Positions 6,400-13,350 of a DNA stretch of 14,928 nucleotides are shown here, piece by piece; position 1 is the first letter of the stretch, and each line of letters begins with the position of its first letter. Where the stretch lies: positions 1-14,928 of the forward strand of contig JBNKLG010000072.1 in NCBI GenBank assembly GCA_050292235.1, read 5' to 3'. A model generated the notes under the pieces. That model was not told where the DNA came from. It worked only from the letters and a program-made list of their open reading frames with translations, and did no database searches. The translations under genes were made by a program, and so were the position numbers. This DNA is from JBNKLG01 sp050292235. GTDB taxonomy: Bacteria > Pseudomonadota > Gammaproteobacteria > Chromatiales > Chromatiaceae.

Positions 6400-6966
6400 C
6401 TATAGGCTATCCAGCCAGGCAAGGATGCGATTCACCTCCTGTTCCAGATGGGTTCTATCGGCGTAAACACTGCTCAGCAGTGCTGTCCCTTGCGCCATGC
6501 TCAGCAAATGCATGGCGAGGGAAGTGGATTCTTCACCTTTGCCGAGAGCGAGAAACTGTGCTTCCAGCCAGTGGAGAAACAGGGTGAACATCTCGCTGGC
6601 CCGCGATTGCAAGGCCAGTTGAGCTTTGCCCAGCTCAACGTTGAGTGAACCCATCGGGCAGCCATAACGCAGTATGTCATCGGCCTCGTTGAGCAGGATC
6701 TGCACATAGCGGTGCAGCCGTTGCTGTGGGGTGCTGTGGGCCTCGTCCCATTCGGCCAGCATTCGGGAGATCCCTTCCTGCCGCCAAGCAATGACTGCCT
6801 CCAGGATCTGATCCTTGCTTTTGAAGTAGTGATAGAAATTGCCCTTGGGGATATCGCATGTCTTGGCAATCTCGGCAAAAGAGGTCTGGTTGTAGCCCTT
6901 GCGGTAGAACAGCCCATTAGCTGCTTCGATGATCCGTTGTCGAACCTGTTCCCCTTTTTTGCCCAT
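6400..6966 (-). CDS. TetR/AcrR family transcriptional repressor (188 aa)
   Basis: The N-terminal TetR domain covers residues 6-55, with the helix-turn-helix at about 28-47 (T-S-F-A-E-I-A, then I-P-K-G-N-F-Y-H-Y-F-K-S-K). The C-terminal half is a ligand-binding helical domain with R-Y-G-C-P-M-G-S-L-N-V-E-L at 101-112. The Gly-Cys-Pro segment with Cys103 is common in a TetR subgroup that includes some electrophile- or redox-responsive repressors such as NemR, so thiol sensing is possible but unproven. The gene lies 59 bases downstream of the SDR gene on the same strand, probably in one operon. Two matching palindromes in that operon's promoter (8051-8062 and 8074-8085) are likely operators, which would give autoregulation. 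No similar palindrome precedes tetR itself. Confidence 0.9.
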   Translation of the reverse strand: MGKKGEQVRQRIIEAANGLFYRKGYNQTSFAEIAKTCDIPKGNFYHYFKSKDQILEAVIAWRQEGISRMLAEWDEAHSTPQQRLHRYVQILLNEADDILRYGCPMGSLNVELGKAQLALQSRASEMFTLFLHWLEAQFLALGKGEESTSLAMHLLSMAQGTALLSSVYADRTHLEQEVNRILAWLDSL

Positions 6967-7025
6967 GCCGGTGCCACCCGCTGACCCATGATAGCGTCAT
7001 TATACGGTGTGCGTCCCTAATCCTT

Positions 7026-8033
7026 TCAGATGATTGGCTTGGCCATTGGCATGGCGATCTGTTGGCGCTCTGCCATCTCGTTGAGCTGATGGCAAACGGC
7101 TTCACGCCAGCCATATTGCGGTTGGTAGCCTAATCGGCGTGTCGCTTCATCGTTGTTCACACCCACCTCTTCCAGTAAATGGATGATGCTGCGAGTGACC
7201 AGTGGTTCCCAGGGCAGGATGGGGTCCAGCCGTTCCATCAGCCAGGCGAAAGGGTAGGCGAGACTAAAGGGGACGCTAAAGTGGGGCGTTGGGTAGCCAT
7301 ATTTCTGGTGGAGAAATTCGATCACCTGGCGCACTGTCGGTACCTCAGGGCCGACAATGTTGAAGGCCTCGTAGCCGGATAATCCTGCCGTGGTGGCGGC
7401 CAGAGCTAGCGCTTCGCCGATGTCGCGTCCGTCGATCAGTGGCAGAGAGGTGCGCCCACCGGCTACCCAGGGTACCAGATGGGTTTTCAGGCGCGGCAGC
7501 AGAATCGGCAGAAGACCGAGCGCATAGCGTGATCCGGCGAATATCCCCAGGCGCAGGTTTACAGTGGTAAGCTCCGCCCCAGCATGTCGGCGTAGGGCCT
7601 GCTCGATGGCCACCACATTAGAGAGGTGCGGCCAAAAGTGGCGTTCGATTCCGCGGCTCAAGGGATCGGATGAGTGTTCGGGTGCAGCAGCAGAGGTGGT
7701 GCTGATGTTGACAATGCGTTGCACCCCTGCTTTGGCCGCCTCATCAAAAAGGTGCAGGCTGGGCTCCAGATAGAGCTGACGGGAGAGGTCGGCATTGCCC
7801 CAGAGTGAGGTCCATGCTGCCGCATGTACCAATACCTCAACTTCCTTCAGGATTGAACGGCGATACCCCGCATCGCGAAGATCTCCCTCCATGACCTCTT
7901 GTTTCGGATCTCTGTGGAGTCGCTTTCTGTCCCGGCAGGCAATGACCAGTTCCACATCCTTTCGGGCAGAGAAGGCATCCAGTGTATGGCTGCCGACGAA
8001 ACCCGTAGCGCCGGTGATTAAGATCCTGATCAT
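7026..8033 (-). CDS. Extended SDR / NAD-dependent epimerase-dehydratase-like protein without YxxxK (335 aa)
   Basis: The N-terminal Rossmann motif T-G-A-T-G-F-V-G (residues 7-14) and the D-x-R-D and H-A-A-A segments show an extended short-chain dehydrogenase that binds NAD(P). The conserved serine region I-S-T-T-S is at 110-114. At the place of the catalytic Tyr-x-x-x-Lys pair (about 136-140) the sequence is H-L-S-N-V, and no YxxxK occurs anywhere in the protein. It may use another mechanism or act as a cofactor-binding or regulatory protein. A later D-G-R-D-I (201-205) and F-N-I-V-G-P (224-229) fit the family. TCTCC complement (GGAG) lies 7 bases before the ATG. It is the first gene of a probable operon with the TetR repressor. 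Confidence 0.85.
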   Translation of the reverse strand: MIRILITGATGFVGSHTLDAFSARKDVELVIACRDRKRLHRDPKQEVMEGDLRDAGYRRSILKEVEVLVHAAAWTSLWGNADLSRQLYLEPSLHLFDEAAKAGVQRIVNISTTSAAAPEHSSDPLSRGIERHFWPHLSNVVAIEQALRRHAGAELTTVNLRLGIFAGSRYALGLLPILLPRLKTHLVPWVAGGRTSLPLIDGRDIGEALALAATTAGLSGYEAFNIVGPEVPTVRQVIEFLHQKYGYPTPHFSVPFSLAYPFAWLMERLDPILPWEPLVTRSIIHLLEEVGVNNDEATRRLGYQPQYGWREAVCHQLNEMAERQQIAMPMAKPII

Positions 8034-8050
8034 CTGCTTTCTCCAAAACT

Positions 8051-8096
8051 AGACACATGTCTGATTATAAATAAGACGAACGTCTGAATTTGTCAA
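8051..8096 (-). promoter_or_regulatory. SDR-tetR promoter with two palindromic operators
   Basis: Read on the minus strand, TTGACA (8096-8091, perfect -35) and TATAAT (8069-8064, perfect -10) are separated by 21 bases, longer than the usual 17. Two 12-base palindromes of the form AGAC(A/G)-NN-(T/C)GTCT overlap this promoter. One at 8074-8085 lies between the hexamers; the other at 8051-8062 lies just downstream of the -10. Their centres are 23 bases apart, about two helical turns. This layout fits repression by two TetR dimers, and the TetR encoded downstream in the same operon is the natural candidate. Confidence 0.7.
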
Positions 8097-8202
8097 TAAC
8101 AGATGATTTAAAAGGGTGGATCAGGATTGGGTTTCACATCCCTGTCGGCAAAGCATCTGGCGAGGATAGATGGTTGCGTTGGATCGGGCCAAATATGCCA
8201 GC

Positions 8203-9675
8203 TTAAGAAACACCCAGGTCCAGATCCTCGCCTTTGCTGGCCGGGGTGGCACGATCCCAGGCCCAGTCGCGGATGAATTTGATCTGTTCGCTCATGGTCT
8301 GGGCCAGGGGGACGATCTGGCGGGTCTGGACTATCAGATCGTCTTGATTGAAGGGACGGTCTTCATAGCCTGCGGCGATGCGGGCGCCGATGACGGCCTG
8401 TTCCAGCTCAGCGGCATTCCAGTCGCGGGTTTCAGCACTGAGGTTTTCCAGGTCAAACTCGTTCGGGTCGCCCTGGTTGCGCTGGATGATGATGCGCAGG
8501 ATCTCAGCCCGGTCGCGGGGGTTGGGCAGGTCGCAGAAGAATAACTGGTCAAAGCGGCCTTTGCGGATGAGCTCAGCGGGCAGGGCCTCGATACGGTTGG
8601 CGGTGGCGACGACAAAGATCAGTGGCGGTTTCTCCTGCATCCAGGTGAGGAAGCTGGCGAGGATGCGGGCGTTGACCTGGCGGTCCTGTTCGGTGAGGCC
8701 TAGGCCATTCTCGATTTCATCGATCCAGAGCACCAGCGGGGCCAGGTGTTCGGCATGCTTGAGGGCCTGCTGGAAGCTGGCTTCGGGGTTGCCCTGGGTG
8801 CTGGAAAAGACCTGGTTCATGTCCAGTCGGAACAGAGGCAGGTGCCAGGCGGTGGCGATGGCTTTGGCCGACAGACTTTTGCCGCAGCCACTGATGCCCA
8901 TCAGCAAAATCCCTTTGGGCAGACTCAGGCCTGCGGTCATGCTGGCCTCGGTAAAGACGTGGGTGCGCTGCTCGATCCAGGCCTTGAGCTGATCCAGGCC
9001 ACCTACGGCTTCCAGGTTGTCCAGTGCTGGGGTGTAGATGAGGGGGCTGCCCTCACCTGCCAACTGCTGCTTGGCCTGGCCAATCTCCAGCTGTAGGCGC
9101 TGACGGCTGAGCTTGCCGCCCTGAAACAGCTGATGCAACAGATGACGGCTGTGGTTGAGTTCGAGGCCGCGCAGGGCAAAGAGGATGTCCTTGGTCCAGC
9201 TTTCCGGCAGGGATTTGCTGGAATAGTTGGGCAGAACCTCGTCCAGCAGCGTTTGAAGTTCATCCACTGAAGGTGGCGGCAGCCTGAGCGCCTGCACATC
9301 GGGTTTGAGATCGCCGGGCAGCTCCAGGCTTGGTGAAAGCAAGAGCAGGCGGCTATTGGGCCGTTGAAGCAGGGCAGGGTAGCACTCCCGTAGTGCCCGC
9401 CGTACCTCGGGGCGACCAAAATGGGCCGAAAGGTCTTGCATCAGCCACCAACCCTCTTCCGCACTGTTCCGAATGGCTTGAAGTACGTTTAGCGGGTCCC
9501 GGCTTTCACCTCCCTCGGTATCCAGTCCCAGGCTACAGCTCCAGGTGTGTAGAGGCTGATATTGCTTTTCGGCGGCTTCTTGCACGTAACCGGTGGCGCG
9601 GCCTTCATCGGTGCATTCCAGGGCCAGAATGGGGTGGCGGCTGGCAAGGGTTTGTTCGAGGATGTCCGGGATCAT
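8203..9675 (-). CDS. Ycf46-like AAA+ ATPase (490 aa)
   Basis: The C-terminal half is a complete AAA module: Walker A G-I-S-G-C-G-K-S at 260-267, Walker B L-V-L-W-I-D-E-I-E with Asp319-Glu320, sensor 1 A-T-A-N-R with Asn360, and an arginine finger region R-K-G-R-F-D at 371-376. The N-terminal ~200 residues are a degenerate AAA-like domain with W-W-L-M-Q-D-L, L-L-L-L-S-P-S-L-E-L-P and L-R-L-P-P-P-S-V-D-E-L. This arrangement and length are those of the Ycf46 family, known from algal plastids and cyanobacteria (where it has been linked to inorganic carbon use) and widespread in proteobacteria without clear function. There is no signal peptide; it should be cytoplasmic. It appears to be a single-gene unit: no gene adjoins upstream, and the SDR operon starts about 170 bases downstream. 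Confidence 0.85.
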   Translation of the reverse strand: MIPDILEQTLASRHPILALECTDEGRATGYVQEAAEKQYQPLHTWSCSLGLDTEGGESRDPLNVLQAIRNSAEEGWWLMQDLSAHFGRPEVRRALRECYPALLQRPNSRLLLLSPSLELPGDLKPDVQALRLPPPSVDELQTLLDEVLPNYSSKSLPESWTKDILFALRGLELNHSRHLLHQLFQGGKLSRQRLQLEIGQAKQQLAGEGSPLIYTPALDNLEAVGGLDQLKAWIEQRTHVFTEASMTAGLSLPKGILLMGISGCGKSLSAKAIATAWHLPLFRLDMNQVFSSTQGNPEASFQQALKHAEHLAPLVLWIDEIENGLGLTEQDRQVNARILASFLTWMQEKPPLIFVVATANRIEALPAELIRKGRFDQLFFCDLPNPRDRAEILRIIIQRNQGDPNEFDLENLSAETRDWNAAELEQAVIGARIAAGYEDRPFNQDDLIVQTRQIVPLAQTMSEQIKFIRDWAWDRATPASKGEDLDLGVS

Positions 9676-10278
9676 GGTCTGGGCCTTGTCATCAACTGCT
9701 CAGGGAGAGGGTTGATTATTCCCTGCTGAGACAGAATGGAAGAGCGACTTTCCCATATTTTACATGGGTACAGGCATGGTGTTCGTTGCCTTTGTGGAGT
9801 TTGGCGCATTCGCAGGCAGAGGGAAGCCGAAGCCCGTTCTCTTCGCTAAGACCCCGCTCAGTACTGTAGGGTGGATGAGCGTAGCGCATCCACCCTACAG
9901 TACTGAGGTGAAAAAACGGACTTTAGATGAAATTCAGCAACAAAATAGGAAAACCAGTCAGATTTTGCCGAAAAACGCACTTTCGGACTACAAAGGCCGT
10001 TCGGTTGGGGGAGGTCAGGGGTTACTTTATCAATAAATAATACAATGTTTTGTTATATGCCTTGTTTTTAGTGATGGTGCTTTTTGCTCTAGTCTATATT
10101 TGTCAAATAAATTTGAATTTTTTATTTAATTTACTACCCTAGGTAGAGTGTTGGAGTAACGTTGAGATTGATGTGTTAGGAGGAAGTCGGTACGTGTGCG
10201 TTTGATTATTGCTGTGATTGAAAATTCATTCGCAAAGCGGAGGCGTTCGTGTTTGACTCAAACTTGGAGTTGTATTCG
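9676..10278. other. Long gap without a supportable gene
   Basis: Apart from the inverted repeat at 9857-9907 I find no convincing coding sequence here. Smaller signals are CAGGGA/TCCCTG (9701-9706 and 9720-9725), CCGAAA/TTTCGG (9968-9973 and 9981-9986), a pair of similar 15-mers at 9910-9924 and 9969-9983, and CTACC-CTA-GGTAG at 10134-10146 in a very AT-rich stretch that may hold the promoter of the secreted protein gene. Open frames in the first half lack ribosome binding sites and family-like sequence. Confidence 0.5.
9857..9907. repeat. Perfect 21-bp inverted repeat, REP/MITE-like element
   Basis: Bases 9857-9877 are exactly reverse-complementary to 9887-9907, with a 9-base loop AGCGTAGCG. 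The inner part (tgtagggtggatgagcg and its complement) resembles a palindromic repeat common between genes in many proteobacteria, usually seen as GTAGGGTGGAT...ATCCACC. The outer arms (CTCAGTACTG) extend it beyond the version I know. As RNA it would form a very stable hairpin on either strand. It lies in the gap upstream of the minus-strand ATPase gene and the plus-strand secreted protein gene. Confidence 0.8.
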
Positions 10279-10605
10279 ATGAATAAAAGTACTGTAGCAT
10301 TATTGTGTTTGGCTATATCTCAAGGAAGTGCTTATGCTGGGAATTGGACTCAAACTGAAGCTACCATCAATAACCTGAGGGTTTATGCTGGACAAACGGT
10401 ATTCGGCGACCTGTCAGGAGGGTCGACATTGCTCTCGTGTGGAGGTGCTACGTTTCGTATAGATGAAAGCGTTCCTATGTTTACAGAAATTGTATCCATG
10501 TTGCTTGCAGCCCAGACAACAGGCGCCAAGGTTAAGCTTTATGATATCAATGTCTGTACTAATTCTACCCAAACCCAGATTAGTGGCGTCATGTTGAAAC
10601 ATTAA
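10279..10605 (+). CDS. Small secreted protein of unknown function (108 aa)
   Basis: A Sec signal peptide is clear: M-N-K-S, a hydrophobic stretch (TVALLCLAIS), and A-Y-A before Gly21. The mature ~88 residues look beta-rich and contain two cysteines, Cys54 in S-C-G-G and Cys93 in N-V-C-T, that could form a disulphide. The segment F-R-I-D-E-S-V-P followed by M-L-L-A-A-Q-T-T-G-A-K-V-K-L resembles a group of small exported proteins of aquatic gammaproteobacteria that I cannot name or assign a function. I chose the ATG at 10279 (GGAG 9 bases upstream) because it begins directly with the signal peptide; an upstream GTG at 10249 would add ten residues before it. The LRR protein gene follows after 85 bases. 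Confidence 0.75.
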   Translation: MNKSTVALLCLAISQGSAYAGNWTQTEATINNLRVYAGQTVFGDLSGGSTLLSCGGATFRIDESVPMFTEIVSMLLAAQTTGAKVKLYDINVCTNSTQTQISGVMLKH

Positions 10606-10690
10606 TGTTTTCGTAAATTGTAGAAATGGACGCTGGTTCAATAGATACGCCATTAACTTTATGTTCTGTTTTGTTGGGTGAGGGGAAGAT

Positions 10691-11392
10691 ATGAAAATAA
10701 AGTTGTCAGGTTTTATAATATGTTTATTTTGTTTTTTTTCTTCTTGTAGATCAGCAGATGTTTGGGTTCCCATTAGGCTGGGTGATATTACTTTTTTTGT
10801 CCCCTTTTCTGCGCAAATTGATATTCCGCCTACAGTGCCTGAATTAAATATTCCAGATGCTAATCTTTTGAGCTGTATACAGCAGGCAATGTATCAGCTT
10901 GGTACGGATGATTATACTAAAATAATAACGCTGTATTGTGCTGGTCAAAATATTGTAAATCTTGATGGTATAGAGGCGCTTGTTAATTTGGAAAAGCTAT
11001 CATTAGGCAATAATTATATTAGTGATGTTACTCCGATAACAAAATTGCCTAATTTGTGGTGGCTGCATTTGGCAAGTTATAAATTTACTAACGAAATTTA
11101 TAATGCCGAGCTAGCCAAGCTAAGTAATATGCCGAACCTCAAGGATCTAACTGTAAATGCAACGCGTAATGAAAAGATTGATTTTTACGAAAGTAATTTT
11201 AGTGAGGGGTTTCCTGGTATAACAATAGATAATGATAAGAAGTTTACTGGTGGTTCGTCATTGGCTTTTATTGTGGAGGTTTTGCCAGGTAATTATTCAG
11301 GCATGTCTTGTGAGCTTATGGGCGCTTTAGATGATAAATACCCCTATACTGTTTATCTTCCAGAGGGAGTTTGGTGTCAGGTTTCATGGTAG
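10691..11392 (+). CDS. Leucine-rich-repeat putative lipoprotein (233 aa)
   Basis: The N-terminus (M-K-I-K, then a hydrophobic core ending F-F-S-S-C) is a signal peptide with a lipobox-like site, so the protein may be a lipoprotein attached at Cys19. Residues 54-67 (I-P-D-A-N-L-L-S-C-I-Q-Q-A-M) form the capping motif that often precedes bacterial LRRs. Internalin-style repeats follow: I-V-N-L-D-G-I-E-A-L-V-N-L-E-K-L, then L-G-N-N-Y-I-S-D-V-T-P-I-T-K-L, then a longer irregular third. The array is short, about three units. The last ~60 residues contain two further cysteines (207 and 229) and are unlike LRRs. Such proteins usually bind other proteins at the cell surface. GGGGAAG precedes the ATG. 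Codon use is AT-rich compared with the flanking core genes, suggesting acquired DNA. Confidence 0.8.
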   Translation: MKIKLSGFIICLFCFFSSCRSADVWVPIRLGDITFFVPFSAQIDIPPTVPELNIPDANLLSCIQQAMYQLGTDDYTKIITLYCAGQNIVNLDGIEALVNLEKLSLGNNYISDVTPITKLPNLWWLHLASYKFTNEIYNAELAKLSNMPNLKDLTVNATRNEKIDFYESNFSEGFPGITIDNDKKFTGGSSLAFIVEVLPGNYSGMSCELMGALDDKYPYTVYLPEGVWCQVSW

Positions 11393-11490
11393 GTGATAGA
11401 AGTAAGAATCACTGGTGGGTTGGGGGGTGAGTCGGGGCTGCATACTCTTTAGGTTGAATATCTGTTCAGTCCGGCAATCGCCTCCGTATG

Positions 11491-11516
11491 CGTTCCCACG
11501 CAGGAGCGTGGGAACG
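11491..11516. repeat. Palindromic REP-like repeat
   Basis: CGTTCCCACGC at 11491-11501 and its exact reverse complement at 11506-11516 flank the loop AGGA. This short palindrome, often with atgcgttcccacgc and gtgggaacgag flanks as here, is scattered between genes in many gammaproteobacterial genomes. It sits between the convergent LRR gene and the DUF457 gene and may also act as a transcription end point. Confidence 0.8.
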
Positions 11517-11544
11517 AGAAAGGAAGAGGCCTCCTACAAAATCA

Positions 11545-12108
11545 TCACGGGGAATCTCTTCTGACATATTTCCCCCACATGATGAAGGCCTCTCTTTCCA
11601 GCCGTGGACTGATGACCTCGATGAAGGTGATCTTTTTTCTGAGGAGGACCAGGAGGCAAAGCGCAAATAACATAACCATGATCGCCTGATTTTGCCAGGC
11701 ACTCAGTGCCCACTGGCCACTCCATGTCACCTTGAATGTATTGGTTAGAGGATAAAAGTATGAAATTGGCCATTGATAACCATCTGGGCCTTTTGAACCC
11801 AGTATGTCGCAGAGAAAGTGGAGATGAACAACGACAATACTGACGCAGAATACGGCAGTCCGCTGCGTTTTGGCCATTGCTGTTGCCAGGGAGGCAATGA
11901 CTAAACTGGCAAAAATGTTGTGTCCAATAAAATGATGGTATTCAAGGTACAGGTGTGTTTTGTAGGCAGTCAGTTTGTCGATGAGAATGCCAACGCCATC
12001 CATGTCTGGAACAACACCGGCCAGTGCTACCAGCCTTCGCTCTCTGGCCTGTTTGAAGAAAGGTACGGCCCCCAGCCAACTGAATAAGAGGTGTGCGCCA
12101 AGCGTCAT
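11545..12108 (-). CDS. DUF457-type membrane-bound metal-dependent hydrolase (187 aa)
   Basis: The sequence starts M-T-L-G-A-H-L-L-F-S-W-L and contains G-V-V-P-D-M-D-G near residue 35, Y-H-H-F-I-G-H-N near 57, and V-H-L-H-F-L-C-D near 95. This set of His and Asp residues typifies DUF457 (YbcI/YdjM-like) inner-membrane metal-dependent hydrolases. Several hydrophobic helices are present, including one near the C-terminus (IMVMLFALCLLVLL). The substrate is unknown. I chose the ATG at 12108, 7 bases after the cca stop, because the family starts there; an upstream start at 12147 would overlap cca by 32 bases. The tail after the last helix is unlike the family and ends close to the palindromic repeat at 11491-11516. 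Confidence 0.75.
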   Translation of the reverse strand: MTLGAHLLFSWLGAVPFFKQARERRLVALAGVVPDMDGVGILIDKLTAYKTHLYLEYHHFIGHNIFASLVIASLATAMAKTQRTAVFCVSIVVVHLHFLCDILGSKGPDGYQWPISYFYPLTNTFKVTWSGQWALSAWQNQAIMVMLFALCLLVLLRKKITFIEVISPRLEREAFIMWGKYVRRDSP

Positions 12109-12115
12109 TGTTGTC

Positions 12116-13345
12116 TCATGACATGCTTTCTCGATTTGAACTAGCAATCGCCTCAGTACGCCCCTGATGAATAGCCTGCTTTAAAGTCTCACCTTGTAAC
12201 CCTTTGGCCACCAGTGGGCCAGGATCGAATCTCTGTGCAGCGGCCAGGGCCTGTCGAAATATCCCTGCCTGGGGATACTGAGTCTCTTCCTTGCCGGTTC
12301 GGCCCCGTGCATCGGCGATGCAGGCGAGCAGCAGTTGTTCGAAACGTTCGGGGCGGCGCAGGGCGTCGCAGGCTTCGAGGGTGCTCAGAATCTTGCCGGG
12401 GCGCATCTCATCGGCGCGGTGGATATGGGTGTGGTAGCGGGCGGTGAGCCGGGCCAGATCCTGGAACTCCCGTGGGGTCTTTAGTCGTTGGCAGAGAGCA
12501 CGCACCAGAGGTTCGCCACGCTCTTCGTGGCCATGGTGGGAGGGCAGGATGTCAGCGGGCGTGGTGCCTTTGCCCAGGTCATGGCAAAGGGCGGCAAAGC
12601 GGGTTCTTGGGTCCTGGCTCAGCCGGGCGGCCTGTTCCAGTACCAGCAGGCTGTGGATACCGCTGTCGATCTCCGGGTGGTGGTGGGCCGGTTGGGGGAC
12701 GCCGAACAGGCGATCTAGCTCGGGAAAGATGATGGCCAGGGCGTGGCAGTCGAGCAGTACCTGAAAAAAACGTGAGGGGGTAGGCTCAGTCAGGGCTTTG
12801 GCCACTTCCTGCCACACCCGTTCCGGGACTAAGGCATCAACCTCACCGGCGGCCACCATGTCCCGCATCAGTGCCAGGGTCTCTTCTGCGACCTCAAACC
12901 CCAGATGGGCGTAACGGGCGGCGAAGCGGGCGGTGCGGAGGATGCGTACCGGGTCTTCGGCAAAGGCGTCAGAGACATGGCGCAGACGGCGGGCTTCGAT
13001 GTCCGCCTGTCCGCCGTAGGGATCGACGATCTCGCCGCTCTCATCCCGGGCCAGGGCGTTGATGCTGAGGTCGCGGCGGGCCAGATCCTCCTCCAGGGTG
13101 ACGCTGGGGGCAGCCTCGACGCTGAAGCCCCGATAGCCCGGTGCGGTTTTGCGCTCGGTGCGGGCCAGGGCGTACTCCTCGTTGCTTTGCGGGTGGAGAA
13201 AGACCGGGAAGTCTTTGCCGACCTGTTTGTAGCCATCGGCCAGCATCTGCTCCTGGGTGGCGCCAACCACGACCCAGTCGCGATCAGAAACCGGCTGGCC
13301 GAGCAGCTGGTCGCGTACAGCACCACCAACGAGATAGATGCGCAT
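12116..13345 (-). CDS. cca: Multifunctional CCA tRNA nucleotidyltransferase (409 aa)
   Basis: The enzyme adds or repairs the 3'-CCA end of tRNAs using CTP and ATP. It has the class II nucleotidyltransferase signature: G-G-A-V-R-D at 7-12, metal-binding D-R-D at 21-23, the nucleotide-selecting E-E-D...R-R-D-L-S-I-N-A-L at 85-98, and a D-P-V-R-I-L-R-T-A-R-F-A-A-R segment at 131-144. A C-terminal HD phosphohydrolase domain follows, with His255-Asp256 in C-H-D-L-G-K-G-T. The length matches the ~410-residue gammaproteobacterial enzyme, which also has phosphatase and 2',3'-cyclic phosphodiesterase activity. It starts 5 bases after the stop of the secreted-protein gene and is followed 7 bases later by the DUF457 gene, so the three are probably one transcript. 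Confidence 0.97.
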   Translation of the reverse strand: MRIYLVGGAVRDQLLGQPVSDRDWVVVGATQEQMLADGYKQVGKDFPVFLHPQSNEEYALARTERKTAPGYRGFSVEAAPSVTLEEDLARRDLSINALARDESGEIVDPYGGQADIEARRLRHVSDAFAEDPVRILRTARFAARYAHLGFEVAEETLALMRDMVAAGEVDALVPERVWQEVAKALTEPTPSRFFQVLLDCHALAIIFPELDRLFGVPQPAHHHPEIDSGIHSLLVLEQAARLSQDPRTRFAALCHDLGKGTTPADILPSHHGHEERGEPLVRALCQRLKTPREFQDLARLTARYHTHIHRADEMRPGKILSTLEACDALRRPERFEQLLLACIADARGRTGKEETQYPQAGIFRQALAAAQRFDPGPLVAKGLQGETLKQAIHQGRTEAIASSNRESMS

Positions 13346-13350
13346 GGGCG

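Noticed and set aside
9330..10036. Plus-strand open frames antisense to the ATPase start and through the inverted repeat
   Set aside because: They run through the ATPase gene or the palindromic repeat and have no family-like sequence.
10606..10690. Possible terminator or promoter between the secreted and LRR protein genes
   Set aside because: No stable hairpin with a T-run and no paired -35/-10 hexamers could be identified with confidence.
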